Notes: generated by a model not told the origin, from the sequence alone. Shown: positions 7,600 to 16,102, numbered from the stretch's first letter. The stretch is 53,934 bases of DNA from Pseudomonas sp. GM74 (GCF_000282455.1 NZ_AKJG01000083.1:1-53934); one strand, 5' to 3'. Translations and numbers: made by a program.

Positions 7600-7668
7600 A
7601 AAAGCTAACTTTTTGCTTTTGCGGAGTGTGCTACTGGATCCCTCTTAAAGCAAATTCTTTGTGTTAAG
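7600..7668. promoter_or_regulatory. Divergent operator/promoter region, MFS-TetR pair
   Basis: Two dyads lie between the divergent starts. AAAAGC...GCTTTT spans 7600-7619, next to the MFS start. A 25-bp imperfect palindrome spans 7644-7668; its halves CTTAAAGCAAA and TTTGTGTTAAG match at 9 of 11 paired positions. The second fits the size of a TetR-dimer operator. Confidence 0.5.
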
Positions 7669-7700
7669 GTCCGAGGCATGGCTTTTACAGGAACCCCAGG

Positions 7701-8237
7701 ATGACAGCTCCCACCTTACGCCCGGGCGGCCGCAGCGCGCGGGTACAAGAGTCGATTCATTCGGCCGTGCGTCAACTCCTCGAGGAGCAGGACCGCGCCA
7801 GCGTGACGGTGCCGCAAATTGCGGCGCGGGCGGGCGTCACACCGTCCACCATCTATCGACGCTGGGGCGATGTGTCGGCGCTGCTGGCCGACGTCGCCCT
7901 TGCCCGCATGCAGCCCGACAGCGAGCCGGCCAATACCGGTAGCCTTCACGGCGACGTGCGGGCCTGGGCCGAGCAGTATCTGGACGAGATGAGCTCCGAA
8001 CCCGGTCGCAACATGCTGTGCGACGTGCAGGCGGCGTTGAAGCCGAGTTATTGCGCGACCATCATTGGCGGGCAACTGCAGACGATTCTGGATCGCTATC
8101 CGGATCAGCCCAAGCCCAGTGTCGATCGCCTGATCAATCTGATCGCCGCGCCGACGGTGTTTCGCATCCTGTTTGCCGAGGCGCCGCTGGAGGTTGAAGA
8201 GTTGCATCGATTGATCGAGATTGCGTTGATTCCGTAA
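7701..8237 (+). CDS. TetR family transcriptional regulator
   Basis: A 178-residue protein. The N-terminal helix-turn-helix is clear at about residues 34-57 (VTVPQIAARAGVTPSTIYRRWGD), including the TetR signature TIYRRW. The C-terminal part (about 70-178) is a helical ligand-binding domain (TetR_C type). The ATG at 7701 has AGGA about 8 nt upstream. Divergence from the MFS gene at 7586 and the palindromes between them suggest it represses that transporter and itself. The ligand is unknown. A REP doublet follows the stop codon. Confidence 0.9.
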   Translation: MTAPTLRPGGRSARVQESIHSAVRQLLEEQDRASVTVPQIAARAGVTPSTIYRRWGDVSALLADVALARMQPDSEPANTGSLHGDVRAWAEQYLDEMSSEPGRNMLCDVQAALKPSYCATIIGGQLQTILDRYPDQPKPSVDRLINLIAAPTVFRILFAEAPLEVEELHRLIEIALIP

Positions 8238-8243
8238 TACCGC

Positions 8244-8332
8244 TATTCGCGAGCAAGCCCGCTCCCACAGGTGATCGCGTTTTTCCTGAATGTGGGAGCG
8301 GGCTTGGTCCGGGCGGCGTTCCGACGAAGAGG
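8244..8332. repeat. REP doublet (REPIN), mixed type
   Basis: The left REP (about 8245-8270) is the short form CGCGAGCAAGCCCGCTCCCAC. The right REP (8291-8332) is inverted and carries the long extension CCGGGCGGCGTTCCGACGAA found in both arms at 1491-1606. The two arms are therefore of different subtypes. Confidence 0.88.
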
Positions 8333-8477
8333 CCTGTCCAGACACCCGAGACTCAAAGGCCAGCCCCCTGCGACACCCCGTCACGCCACGACCTTGGTCG
8401 ACACTGACTAACGCTGGCGGTCGTGCGAGACTGTCTGTCCGGGCGCAAGGACCGGGTGTCTTTTGTCTGGAGTCCCC

Positions 8478-11400
8478 ATGTCGCTGTCCACCGGGCTGAT
8501 TGCCGTCGTCGCCCTGGCCTATATGGCCATCATGTTCGCCATCGCCTTCTATGGCGACCGTCGCAGCGCGCCTTTGCCGCCGCGTGTGCGCGCCTGGGTG
8601 TACAGCCTGTCGCTGGCGGTCTATTGCACCAGCTGGACATTCTTCGGCGCCGTGGGCCAGGCCGCCGAACAGCTCTGGTCGTTCCTGCCGATCTACCTCG
8701 GGCCGATCCTGTTGCTGGTCGGCGCGCCGTGGGTCCTGCAGAAAATGGTGATGATCAGCAAGCAGGAGAACATCACCTCGATCGCCGACTTCATCGCCGC
8801 ACGCTATGGCAAATCCCAGTCGCTGGCGGTGGTGGTGGCGCTGATTTGCCTGGTCGGCGTGCTGCCCTATATCGCGTTGCAGCTCAAGGGCATTGTGCTC
8901 GGCGTGAACCTGCTGATCGGTGCTGGCGCCGACGCCATGGGCACCCGGGCCCAGGACACGGCGCTGATCGTATCGCTGGTGCTGGCGCTGTTTACCATCG
9001 TCTTCGGTACCCGCAACCTCGACGCCACGGAGCACCACCGTGGCATGGTGCTGGCCATTGCCTTCGAATCACTGGTCAAGCTGTTCGCGTTTCTTGCCGT
9101 CGGCGCGTTCGTGACCTACGGCCTGTACGACGGCTTCGACGACCTGTTCGACCAGGCCATGCTGGCGCCGCGTCTCGAACAGTACTGGAAGGAAACCATC
9201 AACTGGCCGTCGATGGTGGTGCAGACCGGTGTGGCAATGATGGCGATCATTTGCCTGCCACGGCAGTTCCACGTGACCGTTGTCGAGAACATCGATCCCC
9301 AGGATCTGCGCCTGGCCAAGTGGGTATTCCCGGCCTACCTCGCCCTTGCTGCCTTGTTTGTCGTGCCGATCGCCCTGGCCGGCCAGATGCTGCTGCCCAG
9401 CTCGGTGTTGCCGGACTCGTTCGTCATCAGTCTGCCCCTGGCGCAGTCGCATCCGGCGCTGGCCCTGCTGGCGTTTATCGGTGGCGCATCGGCGGCCACC
9501 GGCATGGTGATCGTGGCCAGCGTGGCGCTGTCGACCATGGTGTCCAACGACATGCTGTTGCCATGGCTGCTGCGTCGCAACAACGCCGAGCGCCCGTTCG
9601 AAGTGTTCCGCCAGTGGATGCTGTCGGTGCGCCGCGTCAGCATCGTGGTCATTCTGCTGCTGGCCTACGTCAGTTATCGTCTGCTGGGCTCGACCGCCAG
9701 CCTGGCGACAATCGGCCAGATTGCCTTCGCCGCCGTGACCCAACTGGCCCCCGCCATGCTCGGTGCGCTGTACTGGAAACAGGCCAACCGCCGCGGTGTT
9801 TTCGCCGGCCTCGCCGCAGGCACCTTCCTGTGGTTCTACACCTTGATCCTGCCGATTGCCGCCCTCAGCCTCGGCCTGTCCTTGAGCACATTCCCGGGTC
9901 TGGCATGGTTGCACAGCAATCCATTGAACCTGCCGATCACCCCGCTGACCCAGGGCGTGGTGCTGTCGCTGGCAGGCAATTTCACGCTATTCGCCTGGGT
10001 TTCGGTTCTGTCGCGCACCCGGGTTTCCGAGCACTGGCAGGCGGGCCGCTTCATCGGCCAGGAAATCAGCGCCCGCCCCAGCGCACGCTCGATGCTGGCG
10101 GTGCAGATCGACGACCTGCTGCAACTGGCGGCGCGCTTCGTCGGCGAAGAACGCGCCCGTCAAAGCTTCATCCGTTTTGCCTATCGCCAGGGCAAGGGCT
10201 TCAACCCGAACCAGAACGCCGACAGTGAATGGATCGCCCATACCGAACGCTTGCTGGCCGGTGTACTCGGAGCCTCCTCGACCCGCGCGGTGGTAAAGGC
10301 CGCCATCGAGGGCCGGGAGATGCAACTGGAGGACGTCGTGCGCATCGCCGACGAAGCCTCGGAGGTGCTGCAGTTCAACCGTGCCTTGTTGCAAGGCGCC
10401 ATCGAGAACATCACCCAGGGCATCAGCGTGGTCGACCAGTCGCTGAAGCTGGTGGCCTGGAACCGTCGCTATCTGGATTTGTTCAACTACCCGGACGGCC
10501 TGATCAGAGTCGGCCGGCCGATTGCCGACATCATTCGCCACAATGCCGAGCGCGGCCTGTGTGGCCCCGGCGAAGCCGAAGTGCACGTCGCTCGCCGCCT
10601 GCACTGGATGCGTCAGGGCCGCGCGCACACCTCAGAGCGCCTGTTCCCCAATGGCCGGGTGATCGAGCTGATCGGCAACCCGATGCCGGGCGGCGGCTTC
10701 GTCATGAGTTTCACCGACATCACCGCGTTCCGCGAAGCCGAGCAAGCGCTGACCGAAGCCAACGAAGGACTGGAGCGACGGGTCACCGAACGGACCCACG
10801 AACTGTCGCAACTCAACGTTGCCCTGACCGAAGCCAAGGGCACCGCCGAGGCGGCCAACCAGTCCAAGACCCGTTTCCTCGCCGCCGTCAGCCATGACTT
10901 GATGCAGCCCTTGAATGCGGCGCGGCTGTTCTCCGCCGCCCTCTCCCATCAGGACGACGGGTTGTCCGGCGAAGCACAGAAACTGGTCGAACACCTGGAC
11001 AGCTCGCTGCGCTCGGCCGAGGACTTGATCAGCGACCTGCTGGACATTTCCCGCCTGGAGAACGGCAAGATCAACCCCAATCGCCAGCCATTCGCCCTCA
11101 ACGAACTGTTCGATACCCTTGGCACAGAGTTCAAGGCGCTGGCGCGAGAGCAAAAACTGGAGTTCCGGGTTCGCGCAAGCACGTTGCGGGTCGACAGCGA
11201 CATCAAACTGCTGCGGCGGATCTTGCAGAACTTCCTGACCAACGCCTTCCGCTACGGCAAAGGGCCGGTGCTGCTGGGGGTTCGCCGGCACAAGGATCAA
11301 CTGTGCCTGGAAGTCTGGGACCGTGGGCCAGGCATCCCGGAAGATAAACTGCAGGTGATTTTCGAAGAGTTCAAGCGCCTCGACAGCCACCAGACACGGG

Positions 11401-11948
11401 CCGAAAAAGGCCTCGGCCTGGGGCTCGCGATTGCCGACGGGCTATGTCGCGTGCTCGGTCATACCTTGCGCGTACGTTCCTGGTCGGGACGCGGTAGCGT
11501 GTTCAGCGTCAGCGTGCCGCTGGCTCGGGCGCAAACCGCAGCACCGGTCAAGGTCACCGAACTCAATGGCAAATTGCTCAATGGCGCGCAGGTGCTGTGC
11601 ATCGACAACGAGGACAGCATCCTGATCGGCATGAACAGCCTGCTCAGCCGCTGGGGTTGCCAGGTCTGGACCGCGCGCAATCGCGAGGAATGCGCCGCGT
11701 TGCTGGGCGAAGGCATGCGCCCGCAATTGGCGCTGGTGGATTACCACCTCGATCATGGCGAGACCGGAACCGATTTGATGGCCTGGTTACGCACGCAAAT
11801 GGGTGAACCGGTTCCGGGAGTGGTGATCAGCGCCGATGGCCGGCCGGAGACGGTCGACCTGGTACATGCCGCGGGGCTGGATTACCTGGCCAAACCGGTG
11901 AAACCGGCGGCGTTGCGGGCGTTGTTGAGCCGGTATTTGCCGTTGTAG
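8478..11948 (+). CDS. mxtR: SSF-domain hybrid sensor histidine kinase/response regulator (MxtR-like)
   Basis: A 1156-residue protein. Residues about 1-500 form a sodium/solute-symporter (PutP-like) domain with 12 or more membrane segments. Residues about 640-740 form a PAS domain, followed by a short coiled coil. The HisKA segment is SHDLMQPLNAARLF with the phospho-acceptor at His806. An ATPase domain follows, with NAFRYGKG and LGLGLAIADGL motifs. A C-terminal receiver carries Asp1088 in ALVDYHLD. The closest relative I can name is P. aeruginosa MxtR (PA3271), linked to acetate/ErdR signalling and MexT/quinolone control. CbrA shares the SSF-kinase design but lacks the receiver. The ATG at 8478 has GGAG at 8469-8472. 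The symbol rests on recalled architecture and synteny. Confidence 0.85.
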   Translation: MSLSTGLIAVVALAYMAIMFAIAFYGDRRSAPLPPRVRAWVYSLSLAVYCTSWTFFGAVGQAAEQLWSFLPIYLGPILLLVGAPWVLQKMVMISKQENITSIADFIAARYGKSQSLAVVVALICLVGVLPYIALQLKGIVLGVNLLIGAGADAMGTRAQDTALIVSLVLALFTIVFGTRNLDATEHHRGMVLAIAFESLVKLFAFLAVGAFVTYGLYDGFDDLFDQAMLAPRLEQYWKETINWPSMVVQTGVAMMAIICLPRQFHVTVVENIDPQDLRLAKWVFPAYLALAALFVVPIALAGQMLLPSSVLPDSFVISLPLAQSHPALALLAFIGGASAATGMVIVASVALSTMVSNDMLLPWLLRRNNAERPFEVFRQWMLSVRRVSIVVILLLAYVSYRLLGSTASLATIGQIAFAAVTQLAPAMLGALYWKQANRRGVFAGLAAGTFLWFYTLILPIAALSLGLSLSTFPGLAWLHSNPLNLPITPLTQGVVLSLAGNFTLFAWVSVLSRTRVSEHWQAGRFIGQEISARPSARSMLAVQIDDLLQLAARFVGEERARQSFIRFAYRQGKGFNPNQNADSEWIAHTERLLAGVLGASSTRAVVKAAIEGREMQLEDVVRIADEASEVLQFNRALLQGAIENITQGISVVDQSLKLVAWNRRYLDLFNYPDGLIRVGRPIADIIRHNAERGLCGPGEAEVHVARRLHWMRQGRAHTSERLFPNGRVIELIGNPMPGGGFVMSFTDITAFREAEQALTEANEGLERRVTERTHELSQLNVALTEAKGTAEAANQSKTRFLAAVSHDLMQPLNAARLFSAALSHQDDGLSGEAQKLVEHLDSSLRSAEDLISDLLDISRLENGKINPNRQPFALNELFDTLGTEFKALAREQKLEFRVRASTLRVDSDIKLLRRILQNFLTNAFRYGKGPVLLGVRRHKDQLCLEVWDRGPGIPEDKLQVIFEEFKRLDSHQTRAEKGLGLGLAIADGLCRVLGHTLRVRSWSGRGSVFSVSVPLARAQTAAPVKVTELNGKLLNGAQVLCIDNEDSILIGMNSLLSRWGCQVWTARNREECAALLGEGMRPQLALVDYHLDHGETGTDLMAWLRTQMGEPVPGVVISADGRPETVDLVHAAGLDYLAKPVKPAALRALLSRYLPL

Positions 11949-11975
11949 TCATTCTGGCTGGTAGTGCTGCATCTG

Positions 11976-12087
11976 ACGCCTTCGCGGGCAAGCCCGCTCC
12001 CACAGAGGATTGTGGCGAAGCACAAAAACTGTGAACTTCACTGATTCCTGTGGGAGCGGGCTTGCTCCGGGCGGCGATCCGACGAAG
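11976..12087. repeat. REP doublet (REPIN), mixed type
   Basis: Left REP about 11977-12004 is short type (CGCGGGCAAGCCCGCTCCCAC). Right REP about 12049-12087 is inverted and long type, with the CCGGGCGGCGATCCGACGAA extension. It lies between the convergent kinase and rmuC genes. Confidence 0.88.
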
Positions 12088-12101
12088 CTTTTGATTGAAA
12101 G

Positions 12102-13580
12102 CTACTCCGGTAACTCTACCAACCCATCGACATCTGTCATCGCCCGCTCCAGCAAATCCGCCGGCAGGCTCTTGCTCGCCCGCGCGCCCAGCAGCTTGAG
12201 TTGTTCACTGCGGCTGACCAGGTTGCCGCGCCCCTCTGTCAGCTTGTTTCGGGCCGAACTGTAGGCCTTGTCCAGTTGCTGCAGACGATTGCCGACCTCG
12301 TCCAGATCCTGAATGAACAGCACGAACTTGTCGTACAGCCACCCGGCCCGCTCGGCGATTTCCCGGGCATTCTGGCTCTGGCGCTCCTGCTTCCACAGGC
12401 TGTCGATCACACGCAGGGTCGCCAGCAAAGTGGTGGGGCTGACGATCACGATGTTGCGGTCAAATGCCTCCTGGAACAGCGTCGGCTCAGCCTGCAACGC
12501 AGCAGAAAACGCCGCCTCGATCGGCACGAAGAGCAACACGAAATCCAGGCTGTGCAAGCCATCGAGGCGCTTGTAATCCTTGCCGGCCAGGCCTTTGACG
12601 TGATTGCGCAACGACAGCACGTGCTGCTTGATGGCGATCTGGCCGATGGCCTCGTCCTCGGCCGCAACGTATTGCTGATAGGCCGTCAGGCTGACCTTGG
12701 AGTCGACCACCACCTGCTTGTCGCCCGGCAGATAAATGATCACGTCCGGCTGGAAGCGCTCGCCGTCCGGCCCCTTGAGATTGACCTGAGTCTGGTACTC
12801 GCGCCCCTTCTCCAGACCCGCATGCTCAAGCACGCGCTCTAGAATCAGTTCGCCCCAATTGCCCTGGGTCTTCTGCCCTTTCAAGGCGCGGGTCAGGTTG
12901 GTGGCTTCATCGCTCAAGCGCAAATTCAGCTGTTGCAGGCGCTCCAGTTCCCTGGCCAGGGAGAAACGCTCACGGGCCTCGTTCTGATAGCTTTCCTCGA
13001 CACGTTTCTCGAAAGACTGGATGCGCTCCTTGAGCGGATCGAGCAATTGCCCCAGGCGCTGCTGGCTGGTTTCGGCAAAACGCTGCTCGCGCTCATCGAA
13101 AATTTTCCCCGCCAGCTCGGCAAACTGCGCGCGCAACTCGTCCCGAGAACCTTGCAGGTCGTTGAGGCGTTGCTGATGACTGTCCTGCTGCTCACGCAAT
13201 TCGGCGTTGAGCGACGCGGCCTGGGCATCCAGACGGCGCAATTCGGCTTCTTTGCCGGCGCGTTCGATATTCCACGCATGGGCGGCGTCCCGGGCGTCGT
13301 CGCGCTCGATCTGCAGCAGTTCGACTTCACGACGCAGTGCAGCCAGATCGGCCTGTTTGGCGGCGTTGGCCTGGGTCAGGTCTGCCGCCTCATCGCGACT
13401 GGATTCCAGCTGGGCATTCAATCCGTCCTGCGCCAGTTGCGCCATGGCCAGGCGCTCCTGGAGCAGCGCGACATCGGCTTGCGTGCTGCTGGCCCGACGC
13501 TGCAGTTGCCAGGCCAATACAAGCAACGGCAACGCAGCCGCTGCCAGACCCAGCAATACGCTGGTCAAGTCCATTGCCAT
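12102..13580 (-). CDS. rmuC: RmuC, DNA recombination/rearrangement-limiting protein
   Basis: A 492-residue protein. A single N-terminal membrane segment (about residues 4-26) is followed by a long coiled coil rich in Gln, Glu, Ala and Arg (about 30-240). The RmuC nuclease-like core follows, with TQGNWGELILERVLEHAGL, FQPDVIIYLPGDKQVVVDSKVSLTAY and the block VVSPTTLLATLRVIDSLWKQE. RmuC limits DNA inversions in E. coli and belongs to a PD-(D/E)xK-like family (D and K visible in the VVVDSKVS segment). The ATG at 13580 is chosen because TGGAG lies about 7 nt upstream; 13595 and 13574 are alternatives. Confidence 0.93.
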   Translation of the reverse strand: MAMDLTSVLLGLAAAALPLLVLAWQLQRRASSTQADVALLQERLAMAQLAQDGLNAQLESSRDEAADLTQANAAKQADLAALRREVELLQIERDDARDAAHAWNIERAGKEAELRRLDAQAASLNAELREQQDSHQQRLNDLQGSRDELRAQFAELAGKIFDEREQRFAETSQQRLGQLLDPLKERIQSFEKRVEESYQNEARERFSLARELERLQQLNLRLSDEATNLTRALKGQKTQGNWGELILERVLEHAGLEKGREYQTQVNLKGPDGERFQPDVIIYLPGDKQVVVDSKVSLTAYQQYVAAEDEAIGQIAIKQHVLSLRNHVKGLAGKDYKRLDGLHSLDFVLLFVPIEAAFSAALQAEPTLFQEAFDRNIVIVSPTTLLATLRVIDSLWKQERQSQNAREIAERAGWLYDKFVLFIQDLDEVGNRLQQLDKAYSSARNKLTEGRGNLVSRSEQLKLLGARASKSLPADLLERAMTDVDGLVELPE

Positions 13581-13641
13581 AGCCACTCCAGCCATTCAGA
13601 TAAAGCCTGAAGGTTAACCAAGAGGTCCGGTCTTGGACAGC

Positions 13642-13965
13642 TCAGTCTTCGATCAGCCCCAGTTCCTGTTGAGCGCGGTGATCGCCTGCCCGAGCGGCCT
13701 GACGCAGCAGGTCCTGACCGATCCGGCGGTCTCGGGCATTCCCGCACTCGCGGCACATCAACTGGCCAAGGCGGCTTTGCGCAGCCACCACGCCTTCACG
13801 GGCCGGTTGCTTGAGCAAACGTCCGGCGATGTGTTTGACGTTACGGTTTTCGCCCAGATGCGGACTGTCCAACAGCCACTCCGCCACGCGCATGGAAAAG
13901 CGCTTGGTAGGGGCAACAGAGGGCGGTGTGGAAGAAGAGGAAACAGGGGCTGAGCGAAACTTCAT
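13642..13965 (-). CDS. Small Sel1-repeat-like protein
   Basis: A 107-residue protein. The C-terminal half carries Ala/Gly-rich helical repeat sequence (AAQSRLGQLMC and LLRQAARAGDHRAQQELGL) like Sel1/TPR-type repeats, usually protein-interaction units. The N-terminus is low-complexity (Ser/Pro/Thr), so the true start may be the Met at 13893 (MRVAEWLL). No good ribosome-binding site is visible before either start. It lies upstream of rmuC on the same strand with a 61-nt gap, so it may be co-transcribed. Function unknown. Confidence 0.65.
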   Translation of the reverse strand: MKFRSAPVSSSSTPPSVAPTKRFSMRVAEWLLDSPHLGENRNVKHIAGRLLKQPAREGVVAAQSRLGQLMCRECGNARDRRIGQDLLRQAARAGDHRAQQELGLIED

Positions 13966-14480
13966 AAAGCACTGTGGGGCAGATCAGAAGGCGCGCAACT
14001 TTACTCTCTTTTTCTTACACGTAAAGCTGAAAATATCCCGGCACGCCCGTCCTAGAGCAAGCGCTCGGGACAATCCACAGAAGCTGTGGATAACTCAGTG
14101 GACAACCGCCCTCGAACCCGCTCAAAGCCCTGTGGAATGGGGCTCGCAGTCAAACTGACGATTTTTTCACCAGTAAAAAAAAGCGATGTTTTTCATTGAC
14201 TTAAATTTTGGTTACAGGCAGCCATTACGCTTGAACGTGAGATGACAGCAGGGTGACAGACCGCGCAACTAATGTGCACAAGTGCCTTTGCGATGGTTAT
14301 ATCGACGCCCTTTTTCGGCGCATTTTTTTGTCGTGCCTGGGGATAAGCCCTGGCAAACCCGATGTCCAGACAGCTGCGCCGCTACAAACGTCGATGACCG
14401 GTGGTCGAATTTTGTGCCGAAACAGGGCGTATCAATCCCAGGCCGTGCAGTTTTATACGCTCTTCCACAAGGCAAAACTG

Positions 14481-14511
14481 CCCGGCCAGGCACCGGCCGG
14501 GAAATTCTTTT
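14481..14511 (+). terminator. GC-rich hairpin, possible terminator
   Basis: CCCGGCC (14481-14487) and GGCCGGG (14495-14501) form a perfect 7-bp stem around a 7-nt loop, followed by AAATTCTTTT. This could end a small RNA or a leader transcript within the gene-poor region. The T run is interrupted, so the call is weak. Confidence 0.35.
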
Positions 14512-14918
14512 CGCTATCACACTTCCCTTGGCCAGTTCAATCCGTTAGTATCTGCGGCGTTAGTACCAAGCTGAAAGTCAATTCTGGTCGAACAAATCCC
14601 CCCGGTCAGCCTTCCCGACGGAAGCCTCCACCGAACAAGCGGGATCGACCACCTCGATGGTTTCCAGGTAAATCTTGCGCCAACACGACCTTTGAATCGA
14701 AAGCAAAGGGTGTTGTTCCGCCTGCCTACTCTGCTCGAACCAACCTGCAAATTGATCAGGATCTTCACCCCGGGCCCAGAACCTTTGCCCTCGATGTGTT
14801 GCCTGCCCTCCTAAGTACCTACCTGCCAGCCCAAGCGCGCCAACTTGTCAGCGCTTCAAACTGGCTGCTTTGTTCCAGTCGGGTTCTTCGTTCGATCAAT
14901 GGTGATCGACGTTACTGG

Positions 14919-14932
14919 AACGTTTTAACGTT
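14919..14932. promoter_or_regulatory. AACGTT palindrome upstream of a small conserved gene
   Basis: AACGTTTTAACGTT is a 14-bp inverted repeat 41 nt upstream of the ATG at 14973, with a second small dyad (ACGG...CCGT) right after it. The position suits an operator, but no matching regulator was recognised. Confidence 0.4.
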
Positions 14933-14972
14933 GCACGGTTCTTATCCGTGTCATTTGTAGGAACACCCAATA

Positions 14973-15197
14973 ATGTCTACTCAAATCCAGACTCAGGATG
15001 CCATTCGCACCCTAACCAACGCTTTTGCACCAATGAACTGCCTGATCATGGCCGCTCGCAAAGGCTGCTTCAGCTTCACCCTGGTCAACGAACACGGTAT
15101 CGCTCGTCACAGCGAACGCCTGTACCCCGATCAATACTCCAGCGCCGAGCCGCTGCAGGCCGTGATCGAGCGTACCCGTCAGGCACTGGTTGCCTGA
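14973..15197 (+). CDS. Small conserved hypothetical protein (DUF3509-like?)
   Basis: A 74-residue soluble protein without signal peptide or membrane segment. The pattern FTLVNEHGIARHSERLYPDQY followed by a helix ending in IERTRQALVA resembles short Pseudomonas proteins of the DUF3509 type, but this is from memory and uncertain. AGGAA lies about 9 nt before the ATG, and a strong terminator (15221-15252) follows, so this is probably a monocistronic real gene. Function unknown. It sits at the end of the gene-poor kilobase, so it may have a long leader. Confidence 0.7.
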   Translation: MSTQIQTQDAIRTLTNAFAPMNCLIMAARKGCFSFTLVNEHGIARHSERLYPDQYSSAEPLQAVIERTRQALVA

Positions 15198-15220
15198 CGC
15201 GCCAGAAAGGCTGAAAAAAC

Positions 15221-15252
15221 CGAAAGCCCTGCCCGAAAAGCGGGGCTTTTTA
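15221..15252 (+). terminator. Rho-independent terminator
   Basis: AAAGCCC pairs with GGGCTTT around a short loop, followed by a T run, 24 nt after the stop codon of the 74-aa gene. The opposing A run means it could also work on the minus strand, but no minus-strand gene enters it. Confidence 0.85.
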
Positions 15253-15473
15253 TTGCCCGATATTTCCTTTTCCTCGAATCACGACTAAGCACGATCCGAT
15301 ATAACGGTTATAACTGGTCGCTGGAAATATTTTAAAAACAGGCCTTTACAGCGCGAATATGACACTACACTTCAACTCAAGCGGCTTGACCCGCTTGCGG
15401 CGAGCCTGAGCCGATTCACCGCTGCCAAGCCCCCTTTCAGGTATCGCCGTCCATTTAAGGTTTCGAGGGTTTT

Positions 15474-15956
15474 ATGGGTATCGCTGCCAGCGAACTGTGC
15501 CGTTATGTGATTCGTCCGACCTTGATCTACCTCGGACGTCATAGCGCTACTGCCGAATCCCTGCTGCTGGGCATTGCCGCCAGCCAGTCCGCCCTTGGTT
15601 CCGCCCTGCATGACCGCCGTGGGCACGGCCTGTACCGCATTGCCGAGCCCCGCCACCAGGCCCTATGGGACCATTACCTGGCCCTTGATCCGGAGCGTGC
15701 AAGCCTGGTCCGCGGCCTGGCCAGCCAGCATGCGTTTCTCAGTGGCCCGCACCTCGAATTGACCGTCAACCTGCGTTACGCCACAGCCATCGCCTGGCTG
15801 CTGGTGGAAGAACAGAACACCCCCCTCCCCGCCCCTGATGATCTGTTGGGCATGGCCAGGATCTGGCGCCAGACATTTCAGCCCCAAGGGCGTCTGCGTG
15901 ATTTCACCAGCGCCTGGCAAACCTGTGTTTCACCCCTGAATCAGGTAGCCTGCTGA
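15474..15956 (+). CDS. Conserved hypothetical protein (PA1289-like), upstream of a FadL-type porin
   Basis: A 160-residue soluble protein with no signal peptide and no domain I recognise. The segment GIAASQSALGSALHDRRGHGLYRIAEPRHQALWDHYLA resembles phage-lysozyme-associated or structural-type helical proteins seen as hypotheticals in Pseudomonas. I recall a similar gene next to the FadL homologue of P. aeruginosa. It is followed by the FadL-type gene after 146 nt, on the same strand. GAGGGTTTT precedes the ATG. Function unknown; the fixed neighbourhood suggests a link to outer-membrane lipid uptake, but this is only context. Confidence 0.7.
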   Translation: MGIAASELCRYVIRPTLIYLGRHSATAESLLLGIAASQSALGSALHDRRGHGLYRIAEPRHQALWDHYLALDPERASLVRGLASQHAFLSGPHLELTVNLRYATAIAWLLVEEQNTPLPAPDDLLGMARIWRQTFQPQGRLRDFTSAWQTCVSPLNQVAC

Positions 15957-16048
15957 CACCTCTGGATCCAAAGATCGCGCAACACGCCGCGAATCTGGTC
16001 GGATTGTCCTACAAAACCGCTCTAAATCAAGGCATACAGCCTATGGCG

Positions 16049-16081
16049 CCGGGACGAAAATGTTGGTAATTTTCGCCCCGG
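16049..16081 (+). promoter_or_regulatory. Leader hairpin just upstream of the FadL-type gene
   Basis: CCGGG-A-CGAAAAT (16049-16061) pairs with ATTTTCG-C-CCCGG (16069-16081): 12 pairs and one mismatch around a 7-nt loop. It ends 9 nt before the ribosome-binding site GGAG at 16091. The site could modulate translation or mRNA stability. Confidence 0.6.
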
Positions 16082-16102
16082 TGATCACCAGGAGTTCTAA
16101 TA

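Larger units (their letters stand above)
13966..14972. other. Gene-poor kilobase with DnaA-box-like cluster and AT-rich tract
   Basis: No convincing gene. A perfect DnaA box (TGTGGATAA, 14085-14093, i.e. TTATCCACA on the minus strand) is flanked by two near matches, CAATCCACA (14071-14079) and AGTGGACAA (about 14097-14105). An A/T-rich stretch follows at about 14160-14210. A short stem with a T7 run lies at 14306-14328. The long plus-strand open frame (14253-14960) has no recognisable domain and no ribosome-binding site, and I regard it as chance. Confidence 0.5.

Noticed and set aside
8423..10228. 601-codon open frame overlapping the kinase gene in another frame
   Set aside because: Arg/Pro/Gly-rich shadow frame; the kinase frame holds all recognised motifs.
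14253..14960. 235-codon open frame on the plus strand
   Set aside because: No ribosome-binding site, weak (GTG) start, no domain pattern, and mixed low-complexity residues; probably a chance frame in a non-coding kilobase.
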